From Patescibacteria group bacterium (lineage in GTDB: Bacteria > Patescibacteriota > Gracilibacteria > Peribacterales > Peribacteraceae): DNA of 18,617 bases. This document shows positions 12,018 to 18,436 of the stretch, in pieces (the stretch's first letter is position 1; each line of letters opens with the position of its first letter). Position numbers and translations under genes: made by a program. Location of the stretch: the NCBI GenBank assembly GCA_018818235.1, contig JAHISE010000151.1, positions 1-18,617 on the forward strand, read 5' to 3'. Below the pieces are notes generated by a model, which saw nothing but the letters and a program-made list of their open reading frames with translations, was not told the DNA's origin and did not search any database.

Positions 12018-12941
12018 ATGAACCTCTCCCAAACCATCCTCAACGTCGAATTCTCCAACCCAACCGTCCTCGCCTCCGGAATCTGGGGCATTACAGCCTC
12101 CAGTTGGCGAAGAGTTGCGGAGAATGGTGCAGGAGGAGTTACAACCAAGTCTCTTTGGCTAAAGGCGCATAAGGGACATCCAAATCCTACGGTAATCTCG
12201 AATGAACACTGGACTTTGAATGCCGTTGGGCTTCCTGATGCGGGAATAGAGAAAGCTCGTGAGGAAATATCTGATTTTATGAAGGATCATCCAATTCCAT
12301 TGATCGCAAACATAGTTGCAGGATCAGTCGAAGACTTTGTTAAGACAGCTGAAGAAGTAGTTAAACTTAATCCTGACTTTCTTGAGGTGAATATAAGCTG
12401 TCCGAATGTGGAAGATGAGTTTGGTAAGCCCTTTGCATGCTCCGAGCTTGATGCGGCAAGAGTTACAAAGGAAGTAAAGGCAGTCAGTGGTTCAATTCCG
12501 ATATTCATCAAGCTATCACCTCAGGCTCTGAACATAGGAGCCGTCGCCAGTGCTTGTGCAGAGGCGGGTGCTGATGGGTTTACTGCAATTAATACTGTTG
12601 GTCCCGGGATGGCGATTGACCTGCGCAGTCGTAAGCCGATACTTGCGAATAAAGTTGGAGGACTTTCGGGTCCCGGCCTAAAACCAATCTCAGTCAGATG
12701 CATTGCCGATGTTTACAGAGCAACTGATGGAAAACTTCCGATAATTGGTACAGGAGGAGTTCACTCCGGTGAGGATGCTTTGGAGCTTATGCTCGCAGGA
12801 GCTTCATTAATTGGAATTGGAACTGCGGTTAGCGATCGTGGTGAGTCGATATTCAAGAAAGTATGTGACGAGATGGACGCTTGGTGTGAAGCAGAAGGAG
12901 TTAAGGAGATTGGGGAGATGATTGGAGCAGTCGAGTATTAG
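12018..12941 (+). CDS. pyrD: Dihydroorotate dehydrogenase catalytic subunit, class 1B
   Basis: 307 residues. This FMN enzyme oxidises dihydroorotate to orotate in pyrimidine synthesis. It is a TIM barrel with VLASGIWG at the N-terminus, NISCPN with the catalytic Cys128 (a Cys base is typical of class 1), INTVGPGMAIDL, the FMN-phosphate segments GGLSGPGLKP and IIGTGGV, and GIGTAV near the C-terminus. The adjacent pyrK makes it class 1B, using NAD+ through the electron-transfer subunit. The first 60 bases contain 28 C and only 5 G, and the last 60 are G-rich. There is no Shine-Dalgarno sequence. Its TAG stop is directly continued by a GGAATACT-type repeat arm. Confidence 0.96.
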   Translation: MNLSQTILNVEFSNPTVLASGIWGITASSWRRVAENGAGGVTTKSLWLKAHKGHPNPTVISNEHWTLNAVGLPDAGIEKAREEISDFMKDHPIPLIANIVAGSVEDFVKTAEEVVKLNPDFLEVNISCPNVEDEFGKPFACSELDAARVTKEVKAVSGSIPIFIKLSPQALNIGAVASACAEAGADGFTAINTVGPGMAIDLRSRKPILANKVGGLSGPGLKPISVRCIADVYRATDGKLPIIGTGGVHSGEDALELMLAGASLIGIGTAVSDRGESIFKKVCDEMDAWCEAEGVKEIGEMIGAVEY

Positions 12942-13014
12942 AACATTGGAATATTAGACTATTGGAGGTTACAATTACTGCAGTCAACCAATATTCCAGT
13001 ATTCCATTATTCCA
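12939..13014. repeat. GGAATACT-family inverted repeat, solo hairpin 2 (pyrD-pyrK gap)
   Basis: The left arm 12939-12969 (tagaacattggaatattag...) opens with the pyrD stop codon. The right arm 12986-13014 (accaatattccagtattcc...) runs to the first codons of pyrK. The loop is short and differs from hairpins 1 and 3. Confidence 0.8.
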
Positions 13015-13827
13015 TCTAAAGTTCACCAAAATCGGCTCCCAACCACCTACAGAATCTCCAACATCAAGCAAGAAACGGCTGATGTAAGGACATATACATT
13101 TAATGTCTCTCTTGGCGCAAAGCCCGGCCAGTTTATCATGGTTTGGCTTCCGGGAGTGGATGAAATTCCGGTAAGTGTTGCATTGGATGATGGGAAGCAG
13201 ATAAAGATCACGGTTTGTGCTGTGGGGGATATGACAAAGGAGATGGCAAAGTGCAAGGAAGGGGACTTGATTGGGCTTCGCGGACCGTTTGGAACGCAGT
13301 ATGAGTGGGAGAAGGGTCAAAAGCTTGCATTGCTTGCAGGAGGATATGGTTCTGCTCCGATGTATTTTGTTGCAAACGAGGCTATCAAAGATGATTGTAA
13401 GGTAGACGTATTTGTCGGAGCACGTTCAAAAGATCATTTGTTGTATCTGGAAGAACTTGGATCACTAGAAGGTGTTACTTTGCACGTTGCTACTGATGAT
13501 GGATCGGAAGGATTCAAAGGATTTAATGTGCAACAACTTACAGAATTGATTGGAGAAGGTAAGAAGTTTGATCAATTCTTTGCATGTGGACCGGAAGGAA
13601 TGTTGAAGGCAGTATCAGGACTTTCAAGTGAACATCAGATACCTTCACAGCTCTCACTTGAGCGATATATGAAGTGTGGATACGGATTATGCGGTAATTG
13701 TACTGTAGATCCTCTGGGAATCAGATTATGCATAGACGGTCCGGTTGTTCATAATGATGTTTGTGTGAAGATTACGGAGTTTGGAAAGTATCATAGGGAT
13801 GATGTGGGGAGGAAGGTGGAGTTTTAG
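13009..13827 (+). CDS. pyrK: Dihydroorotate dehydrogenase electron-transfer subunit
   Basis: ~272 residues. It passes electrons from PyrD through a 2Fe-2S cluster and FAD to NAD+. Evidence includes RISNIKQETADVRTYTF and AKPGQFIMVWLPG (FAD domain), LLAGGYGSAPM (NAD-binding glycines), and MKCGYGLCGNCTVD with RLCIDGPV (the four 2Fe-2S cysteines). The first ATG in frame is 13138, but that would delete the conserved N-terminal ~43 residues. The conserved sequence reads upstream to a heptad-free PSKVHQNRLPTTYRI, with no ATG, GTG or TTG before the in-frame TAG at 12955. The likely start is ATT 13009 (or 13006), contributed by the repeat arm. Start confidence is low; identity is firm. Confidence 0.9.
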   Translation: MPSKVHQNRLPTTYRISNIKQETADVRTYTFNVSLGAKPGQFIMVWLPGVDEIPVSVALDDGKQIKITVCAVGDMTKEMAKCKEGDLIGLRGPFGTQYEWEKGQKLALLAGGYGSAPMYFVANEAIKDDCKVDVFVGARSKDHLLYLEELGSLEGVTLHVATDDGSEGFKGFNVQQLTELIGEGKKFDQFFACGPEGMLKAVSGLSSEHQIPSQLSLERYMKCGYGLCGNCTVDPLGIRLCIDGPVVHNDVCVKITEFGKYHRDDVGRKVEF

Positions 13828-13918
13828 AATACTGGAGTACTGGAATATTGGAGTGTTGTTTAGATTGAATCAAATTTTGTGTCACTTTAGACCAATATTC
13901 TAATACTCCAATATTCCA
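13826..13918. repeat. GGAATACT-family inverted repeat, solo hairpin 3
   Basis: The left arm 13826-13852 starts within the pyrK stop codon TAG. The right arm is 13891-13918. The loop carries gtttagattg...cactttagacca, matching hairpin 1 at 2203-2315. Confidence 0.85.
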
Positions 13919-13942
13919 TCATTAAATGTAACCAACACCACA

Positions 13943-13988
13943 GAACAACATCATCACAAACAATATGATGACGTTGTTCTATTTATTT
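13943..13988 (+). terminator. Hairpin with T-rich tail after pyrK
   Basis: GAACAACATCATCA (13943-13956) pairs with TGATGACGTTGTTC (13966-13979), 13 of 14 positions, with a nine-base loop, followed by tatttattt. It is a plausible end of the pyr transcript, with a T-run that is not ideal. Confidence 0.5.
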
Positions 13989-14001
13989 CCAATCCAAATT
14001 T

Positions 14002-14070
14002 ATGTCAGACGGACACTGTAACTGCCTTGGCGGAGGCCGCTGTAATTGCAAAAAATGCAATTGCAGCTAG
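14002..14070 (+). CDS. 22-residue cysteine-rich peptide, metallothionein-like candidate
   Basis: ATG 14002 to TAG 14070 encodes 22 residues with six Cys at positions 6, 8, 13, 15, 18 and 20, giving C-x-C, a Gly-rich turn (LGGGR), then C-x-C-x2-C-x-C. One His and several Asn/Lys fill the gaps. The C-x-C and C-x2-C spacing is that of metal-thiolate clusters, and four such Cys could bind Zn or Cu(I), or an Fe-S cluster. No Shine-Dalgarno sequence is visible. It is isolated between two hairpins (13943-13988 and 14098-14136), as if it were its own small transcript. It is too short for family assignment and could be chance; the regular Cys pattern argues otherwise. Confidence 0.45.
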   Translation: MSDGHCNCLGGGRCNCKKCNCS

Positions 14071-14097
14071 AAAAACAAACATATTATCCATTGCAGA

Positions 14098-14136
14098 CCC
14101 CCGCATTAGACAGAAGTGACTGGTGCGGGGATATTT
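14098..14136 (+). terminator. CCCCGCA/TGCGGGG hairpin after the Cys-rich ORF
   Basis: CCCCGCA (14099-14105) pairs with TGCGGGG (14124-14130) across an 18-base loop, followed by atattta. It could terminate the Cys-rich mini-gene transcript; there is no strong T-run. Confidence 0.35.
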
Positions 14137-14191
14137 ATATAGCTAAACAAACACAAAATGGTATATTGATTATACTTAGATTTTGTAAAGT

Positions 14192-14317
14192 AAAATCCCA
14201 AAACACAAACCCCAAATCCCAATTAAACCTCAAAATTTAAAATCCCAAGAGTTATATATTTGGGTTTTTAGACTTGTGTTTATATTGGGATTTGTTTTTT
14301 GGGATTTGGGGTTTATT
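14192..14317. repeat. CCCAAAT heptamer repeat, inverted pair
   Basis: The left arm 14192-14226 is cccaaaa-cacaaac-cccaaat-cccaatt. The right arm 14283-14317 is tgggatt-tgttttt-tgggatt-tggggtt. A second, shorter inverted pair (aatcccaa / tttgggtt) lies in the loop. It separates the Cys-rich ORF from the 3' end of the minus-strand aminotransferase and could serve as a terminator there. Confidence 0.85.
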
Positions 14318-14349
14318 AACATTTGTTATAACAATTTATAGTTGGTTAG

Positions 14350-15501
14350 CTATATTACAGAATTAATCTTCTCTCCCAACTCTCCAATCCTCCCCGTCGG
14401 AACTCCTGCAATATTTATTCTCCCATCCATTGTCATAAATACATTCCTTTTCTGCAACTCAAGAATCTGTTCTTCAGAAAGTGGAAGGCGAGCATATAAA
14501 CCATGTCCATCCAAAGATTGTTGGAAGTCATCGGGTAATTTTGATTTAAGAGACTCTCTCCGACTTCGAAGTATACTTCGAAGTTCATCCAGTTCCATTC
14601 TCCACTGATCTGCAAACTTATTATGTAGAATCTCAACAATCAATTGACCTGAGGTTGGTGCTGCGGAGTAGAGTTGTCGGCTTATCATCGAATAATGACG
14701 ATTAATCATTGGAATATCATCGGAGTTGTTAGTGATTGCAAATGCAGCTCCGGTTCGTAGTCCATAAAGGCAATGATTTTTGGAGGCTGACCAGCTGATT
14801 AGAGTTGGGATGGATGCATTCTTAAGGATTTGAATTGGTTTAGCGTCTTCTTCTATCCCTTTTCCAAATCCTTGGTAAGCAAAGTCCAAGAGAACGCAGT
14901 GAGGGGAGTCGGTGAGTGCTTCGGCGAGCTTATTCCAATCATCTTCGCTCAAATCCAATCCTGTAGGATTGTGGCAACCCGCCTGAAGATAGATTGCAGA
15001 AGGTTGATCCGAGTTAAGTGCTGAAATTATTGCATCAATACTTGGTGTCTCATCAATTAAATAATTTACTTCGGTGACGCAAAGGCCTGATCCATTAATT
15101 AATTGATGATGATTAGCCCAAGTTGGAGTCGGAAGTATTATATTTTCGTAGCCGAGAGCTTTTATAAGTCTCAGATTGGTTGCATTGGCTCCGGTTCCAC
15201 CAGTTGTTGCGATTCGAGCATAGGGTTCATCTGAATTTCCCAAAACAAGATTTGTTATAGCATCCAAATAGCCGGGGATTCCTGAAAGCGGGGGATAATT
15301 GAAGTCAGATTTACTTAAGGATTCAGCGTAAAGTGCTGCAGCGAGTCGAATACTTTCCAAGACTACCGGTTTACCTTCATCATCAATGATAACTCCAACT
15401 GATGCATCGATTGCCTCGGGACCGGCTTCGCGTGCCTTTTGAGCGATTGCGAAGATTGGGTCGGGGCTGGCATTTGGGATTTTGGAGAAGGGGGCATTCA
15501 T
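14350..15501 (-). CDS. Class I/II PLP aminotransferase (aspartate/aromatic type)
   Basis: 383 residues, fold-type I. It transfers amino groups between an amino acid and 2-oxoglutarate or oxaloacetate, in the cytoplasm. The PLP Schiff-base Lys is K241 in SWSASKNHCLYGLRTG, with R249 nearby contacting phosphate. HNPTG (177-181) and DFAYQGF (Asp206, Tyr209) contact the cofactor ring, and GGTGANATNL (101-110) binds phosphate. The S-x-S-K-N plus LYGLRTG string resembles the AspC/TyrB branch. Substrate is unresolved between aspartate and aromatic. It is divergent from PEP carboxylase, so aspartate from oxaloacetate would make sense. The ATG is preceded by TATGAT ending 13 bases upstream, and there is no Shine-Dalgarno sequence. 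Confidence 0.85.
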   Translation of the reverse strand: MNAPFSKIPNASPDPIFAIAQKAREAGPEAIDASVGVIIDDEGKPVVLESIRLAAALYAESLSKSDFNYPPLSGIPGYLDAITNLVLGNSDEPYARIATTGGTGANATNLRLIKALGYENIILPTPTWANHHQLINGSGLCVTEVNYLIDETPSIDAIISALNSDQPSAIYLQAGCHNPTGLDLSEDDWNKLAEALTDSPHCVLLDFAYQGFGKGIEEDAKPIQILKNASIPTLISWSASKNHCLYGLRTGAAFAITNNSDDIPMINRHYSMISRQLYSAAPTSGQLIVEILHNKFADQWRMELDELRSILRSRRESLKSKLPDDFQQSLDGHGLYARLPLSEEQILELQKRNVFMTMDGRINIAGVPTGRIGELGEKINSVI

Positions 15502-15548
15502 TTGTTACAAGGTTATCATAGTTGGATTCTTCTCCCAAAGTTCTCCTC

Positions 15549-15738
15549 TTCGCCCCTCTCCCGAGTCTTTCCCTCTCCCCCTAGCCCCCTCTCCCGAGGG
15601 GAGAGGGGGAACCTAGTAATTGGAGATAACAAACTTTGATTTCTCCAATAGCAGAGCTCCCCTCTCCCATCGGGAGAGGGGCCGGGGGTGAGGGGCTACA
15701 TCGGGTCGGGGGAGAGGAGCTACAAGTGGAGAGGGGAT
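15549..15738. repeat. CCCCTCTCCC/GGGAGAGGGG palindromic repeat cluster
   Basis: This GC-rich block lies in the divergent 313-base gap between the aminotransferase and ppcA. Hairpin 1 is CCCCCTCTCCC with its complement (15585-15609), an 11-bp stem. Hairpin 2 is CCCCTCTCCC-ATC-GGGAGAGGGG (15659-15681). Further single ctctcccc and ggggagagg words lie on either side. I see no gene in the gap, only these repeats, a heptamer tract and promoter candidates. Confidence 0.85.
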
Positions 15739-15763
15739 ATATGACTTCAATGTCATCCAACTA

Positions 15764-15791
15764 ATAACTAGAAACCAGAAACTAGCAACTT
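15764..15791. repeat. ACTAGAA-type heptamer repeat upstream of ppcA
   Basis: aactaga-aaccaga-aactagc-aactta, the same word family as the proS-ytxH gap (3612-3704). Only one arm is seen. Confidence 0.6.
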
Positions 15792-15801
15792 ATTCTTTGA
15801 T

Positions 15802-15807
15802 TTAAAT
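15802..15807 (+). promoter_or_regulatory. ppcA: Weak -10 candidate (TTAAAT) 7 bases before ppcA ATG
   Basis: TTAAAT ends seven bases before ATG 15815, consistent with the leaderless spacing seen at better promoters here. It matches the -10 consensus at only four of six positions. Confidence 0.25.
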
Positions 15808-15814
15808 CACATAT

Positions 15815-17377
15815 ATGCAAAACTATGGCATGGCATCCGCAAACTGGCCCCCAACCACAATGGCCACCCAACACCCGGATAATGCATCTGCTCCGTGGTG
15901 GAAAGAGGATGGGTCTGCATTTATATCAACTCAGGACGAAATAGGGGAATTACTTTTGCTATTTCGTGAGTTTCCCATGGATGAATATATGTGGGATTGG
16001 GAAGGCAAGTATGTGGACGAAGCAGTTGGTGAAAAGATCTACTCACAAGCGCAGGACTTCTTTATGCAGCGTCCTTTGGGTCAGCAATTACATCTTACTT
16101 TTCGTATACCTGCTTTTGATGAAAGCAAGATGCACAGGATGGCGCGCGCATTTATGAATTTACTAAGCCTTTCTGATCTTGCACAGGAAATCGGCATGCC
16201 CAGTCCTCCAGTAAAAGAAATGTTCTTGCCATTGACCACAGATGCGCAGCAGCTTATTACAATTCACGAAACATTTAACAAAGTTGCACAGTACCATAGC
16301 AGCATATTCCACGAGACATCTTCCAAGCATGATGCTTTGCTCAATCAATTTCAGGTAACTCCTTTGGTCGAAGATGTGGACTCCATGTTTGGGATTGAAA
16401 ATATTCTTAAACCGTTCTGGGAAATGCTAAAAAAGAAAAGAGGAGATATGTCTGCTACCGGACAGCGTGTATTCCTTGCTCGATCAGATCCGGCTCTTAA
16501 CTCCGGATTGGTCCCCGCAGTAGTTGCGAACAAGGTGGCAATCAGCAAAGCAATTCGTTTGGGTGAAGATATGGGATTCCCCGTATATCCGATAATCGGA
16601 ACCGGTTCATTGCCATTCAGGGGCAGTGTTAATCCGCAATACACTCAGGAATTTTTGGATCAGTATGCAGGAGTAAGAACTTACTCAATTCAATCAGCTT
16701 TTCGTTATGATTATCCGAAGGAAGATGTAAGAAAAGCGTTGGATATAATGAAGACGGAAGTTCCAAAAAGAACAGTCCAACATGTGTCACAAGAAGATTG
16801 CGAAAACCTTAGAAAACTTTCGGACATATTCTCCATTTATTGGAAACCAACAGTGGAGGGTCTGGCAGGAGTCATCAACAATATCGCAAACTTTGTTCCA
16901 AAAAGGCGTGAGCGATTACTTCATATCGGATTATTCGGTTACAGCAGGGGGGTTGGAAAAGTGCAGTTACCTCGTGCTATCGGATTCACTTGCGCTTTGT
17001 ATTCACTTGGGCTTCCACCAGAAATTATTGCCACAGGAAGAGGACTGCGTGATGCACGTGAACAGGGATTGCTTCATATTCTGGAAAAATATTATCCTGC
17101 ACTTAAAACTGATCTGGAACATGCGGGAAAATATGTGAATCGTGAGAACATAGAGCTCGCTGCCAAGACAAATCAGGCATTCAGATCGGCTTTAGAAGAT
17201 TTGAAGGGAGTAGAGGAGTATCTTGGCAAAGAACTTGGTCCACAGAAGTCTCATCACATGATTCACAGGAACATTACATCAACTATTTTTCATCGTTTAC
17301 AAAAAGATGAGATGGATAGTGAGTCAATTACGCATGATATTGTGGAGGCTGGAAAAATTAGACGCAGCTTAGGTTAG
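15815..17377 (+). CDS. ppcA: Phosphoenolpyruvate carboxylase, archaeal type
   Basis: 520 residues, against ~900 for the usual bacterial enzyme. It carboxylates PEP with bicarbonate to oxaloacetate. The N-terminal MATQHPDNA (16-24), FREFPMDEYMWDWEGKYVDEAVGEK, ARSDPALNSG, PIIGTGSLPFRG and the C-terminal HHMIHRNITSTIFH are typical of the short archaeal-type PEPC (PpcA, TIGR02751 type). The chosen ATG adds 15 residues before the first conserved motif; M6 or M16 are alternative starts. The first 60 bases are C-rich (~23 C). The enzyme replenishes oxaloacetate and, with an aspartate aminotransferase, feeds pyrimidine synthesis. The family is patchy in bacteria, so ancient transfer is likely. A T-run follows the stop without a convincing stem. 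Confidence 0.93.
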   Translation: MQNYGMASANWPPTTMATQHPDNASAPWWKEDGSAFISTQDEIGELLLLFREFPMDEYMWDWEGKYVDEAVGEKIYSQAQDFFMQRPLGQQLHLTFRIPAFDESKMHRMARAFMNLLSLSDLAQEIGMPSPPVKEMFLPLTTDAQQLITIHETFNKVAQYHSSIFHETSSKHDALLNQFQVTPLVEDVDSMFGIENILKPFWEMLKKKRGDMSATGQRVFLARSDPALNSGLVPAVVANKVAISKAIRLGEDMGFPVYPIIGTGSLPFRGSVNPQYTQEFLDQYAGVRTYSIQSAFRYDYPKEDVRKALDIMKTEVPKRTVQHVSQEDCENLRKLSDIFSIYWKPTVEGLAGVINNIANFVPKRRERLLHIGLFGYSRGVGKVQLPRAIGFTCALYSLGLPPEIIATGRGLRDAREQGLLHILEKYYPALKTDLEHAGKYVNRENIELAAKTNQAFRSALEDLKGVEEYLGKELGPQKSHHMIHRNITSTIFHRLQKDEMDSESITHDIVEAGKIRRSLG

Positions 17378-17388
17378 TTTTTTTGATC

Positions 17389-17552
17389 TGTTGGGGGTCT
17401 TAACCACTTAGTTTGTGCAATAAGTTGAAGTATTAAGAGTCACTAGTCGCTAGTCGCTCGTCTCGAAGCTAAAGGTCTAGCGACCAGTGACCCACCTTCG
17501 TTCACTGCGGTGAACTTCGGACGGGCAGGCCAGTGACTAGCGACCCCCAACA
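17389..17552. repeat. Composite inverted-repeat element with TGTTGGGGGTC termini and CGCTAGT heptamers
   Basis: TGTTGGGGGTC (17389-17399) and GACCCCCAACA (17542-17552) are perfect 11-bp inverted termini. Inside are CGCTAGT heptamers (cactagt-cgctagt-cgctcgt, ~17441-17461), inverted gactagcgac words, and a GC-rich palindrome around gttcactgcggtgaac. There is no ORF. It lies between ppcA and the 3' end of the minus-strand GIY-YIG gene, ending three bases before that gene's stop. Confidence 0.85.
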
Positions 17553-17555
17553 TTC

Positions 17556-17795
17556 CTATTTCAGTAAAGCTTCCTTATCCCTCTTCTCCCACCCCTTCAC
17601 CTCCGCCTCCCTCTTCCTTGCTTCCGAAAGCGTCTCAAATTCCTCGGAATAGACAATCTTGATCGGTAACCTTGCACGAGTGTACCGTGCTCCTTTTCCT
17701 GAGTTGTGTTTTTCTTCTCTTGCTTTCAAATCGATTGTATAACCGCTATACAAAGTATCATCACTGCAGCGGGCAAGGTAGAAGTAGTGGAGCAT
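17556..17795 (-). CDS. GIY-YIG domain protein, UPF0213/YhbQ-like
   Basis: 79 residues, a single minimal GIY-YIG nuclease fold. YFYLARC and LYSGYT correspond to the GIY and YIG strands. LKAREEKHN supplies the catalytic-type Arg and His, and EARKREAEVKGW supplies the Glu metal ligand. Family members are suspected structure-specific DNA nucleases, but the cellular role is unclear. The first 40 bases are C-rich. A perfect TATAAT ends six bases before the ATG, so a leaderless transcript is expected. It is convergent with ppcA. Confidence 0.9.
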   Translation of the reverse strand: MLHYFYLARCSDDTLYSGYTIDLKAREEKHNSGKGARYTRARLPIKIVYSEEFETLSEARKREAEVKGWEKRDKEALLK

Positions 17796-17801
17796 GGGTT
17801 A

Positions 17802-17807
17802 ATTATA
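17802..17807 (-). promoter_or_regulatory. Perfect TATAAT six bases before GIY-YIG ATG
   Basis: On the minus strand TATAAT-TAACCC-ATG places +1 at the A of the start codon. A TTGACA lies 20 bases upstream of it (17833-17828 region), longer than the optimal spacer. Confidence 0.55.
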
Positions 17808-17898
17808 GGATTCAATTTCTTTGAATTTGTCAAAATTCTCTTGCTTTTTGCTCAAATCTGACAATAATTCCATCATTATTTTCTTTCCTTTCTTCAAT

Positions 17899-18027
17899 AT
17901 GGTCGCCGATGACTACACATGGTTGGACGACGAAGATGACGACGATGTCGAAACCTCGGTAGAGGATTTACTTGATGAGGATGTCTCGGATGAGGCTCCT
18001 ATGGGAGGTGAAGAAGAAGATTGGTAG
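17899..18027 (+). CDS. Short acidic protein of unknown function
   Basis: 42 residues from ATG 17899. The frame is open to 17821, but the upstream part is hydrophobic and from T-rich promoter-like DNA, so the shorter start is preferred. About half of the residues are Asp or Glu in runs (WLDDEDDDD, EDLLDEDVSDE, GGEEEDW), with two Trp. Such acidic tails resemble RNA-polymerase delta tails or DNA-mimic and chaperone-binding peptides, but no assignment is possible. The gene starts C-rich and is followed within nine bases by the strongest terminator in the window, so it looks like an independent, well-expressed monocistronic unit. Confidence 0.6.
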   Translation: MVADDYTWLDDEDDDDVETSVEDLLDEDVSDEAPMGGEEEDW

Positions 18028-18035
18028 GACAGAAT

Positions 18036-18063
18036 GCCCCTTAGCAATAAGGGGCTTTTCTTT
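18036..18063 (+). terminator. Rho-independent terminator with GCAA tetraloop
   Basis: GCCCCTTA-GCAA-TAAGGGGC (18036-18055), a perfect 8-bp stem closed by a GNRA loop, followed by TTTTCTTT. This is a textbook terminator for the acidic-protein gene. Confidence 0.9.
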
Positions 18064-18167
18064 AACAAATTTTGTGGTTGGTAGACCAAGTCAGAATTAG
18101 TTGGAACAGTTTGCTGCCTCAAATTGAGGATATTGCTATGTAAAGCTACTCACATATTTTCAATGCC

Positions 18168-18428
18168 CTAGACATCAATCTTAAGTGTTTCTCTCAGCAT
18201 ATGTTTAATAGCACCCTTGCCAGGCGTTGTCTTGAAGTACTTTTCTCTTCGCAAGGCATCCTTTTGATGGGTATATATTTCTGCAAATATCATCTTCCAT
18301 GGCCTTCTTGACTTTGTAGATGTGACAGAGCCTTTGTTGTGAGTGGCTAAACGTTGTTTTAAGTTGGTTGTATATCCAACGTAGAGTTGGTGATTTTGTT
18401 CACTTTGAAGAACGTAAACGAAATACAT
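18168..18428 (-). CDS. GIY-YIG domain protein
   Basis: 86 residues. YFVYVLQSEQNHQLYVGYT holds the GIY/YIG strands, LKQRLATHNKG the conserved Arg and His, and ALRREKYFKT the Glu. This is the common 80-90-residue stand-alone group (URI-type), distinct from the 17556-17795 protein, with which it shares fold but little sequence. The last codons (KIDV) end at TAG 18170. A promoter with good spacing lies directly upstream and predicts an almost leaderless mRNA. Confidence 0.9.
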   Translation of the reverse strand: MYFVYVLQSEQNHQLYVGYTTNLKQRLATHNKGSVTSTKSRRPWKMIFAEIYTHQKDALRREKYFKTTPGKGAIKHMLRETLKIDV

Positions 18429-18436
18429 AGTGTGGG

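Noticed and set aside
13138..13140. ATG 13138 as the pyrK start
   Set aside because: It would remove the conserved N-terminal FAD-domain strand (RISNIKQETADVRTYTF), which is clearly encoded upstream in the same frame.
14046..14240. 64-codon plus-strand frame overlapping the Cys-rich ORF
   Set aside because: It runs into the CCCAAAT repeat and has no domain-like sequence. The shorter Cys-rich frame is the more structured signal.
15549..15738. CCCCTCTCCC palindrome cluster as a novel regulatory array for ppcA
   Set aside because: This kind of CTCTCCC/GAGAGGG palindrome is a common intergenic repeat in bacteria, and nothing ties it specifically to ppcA control.
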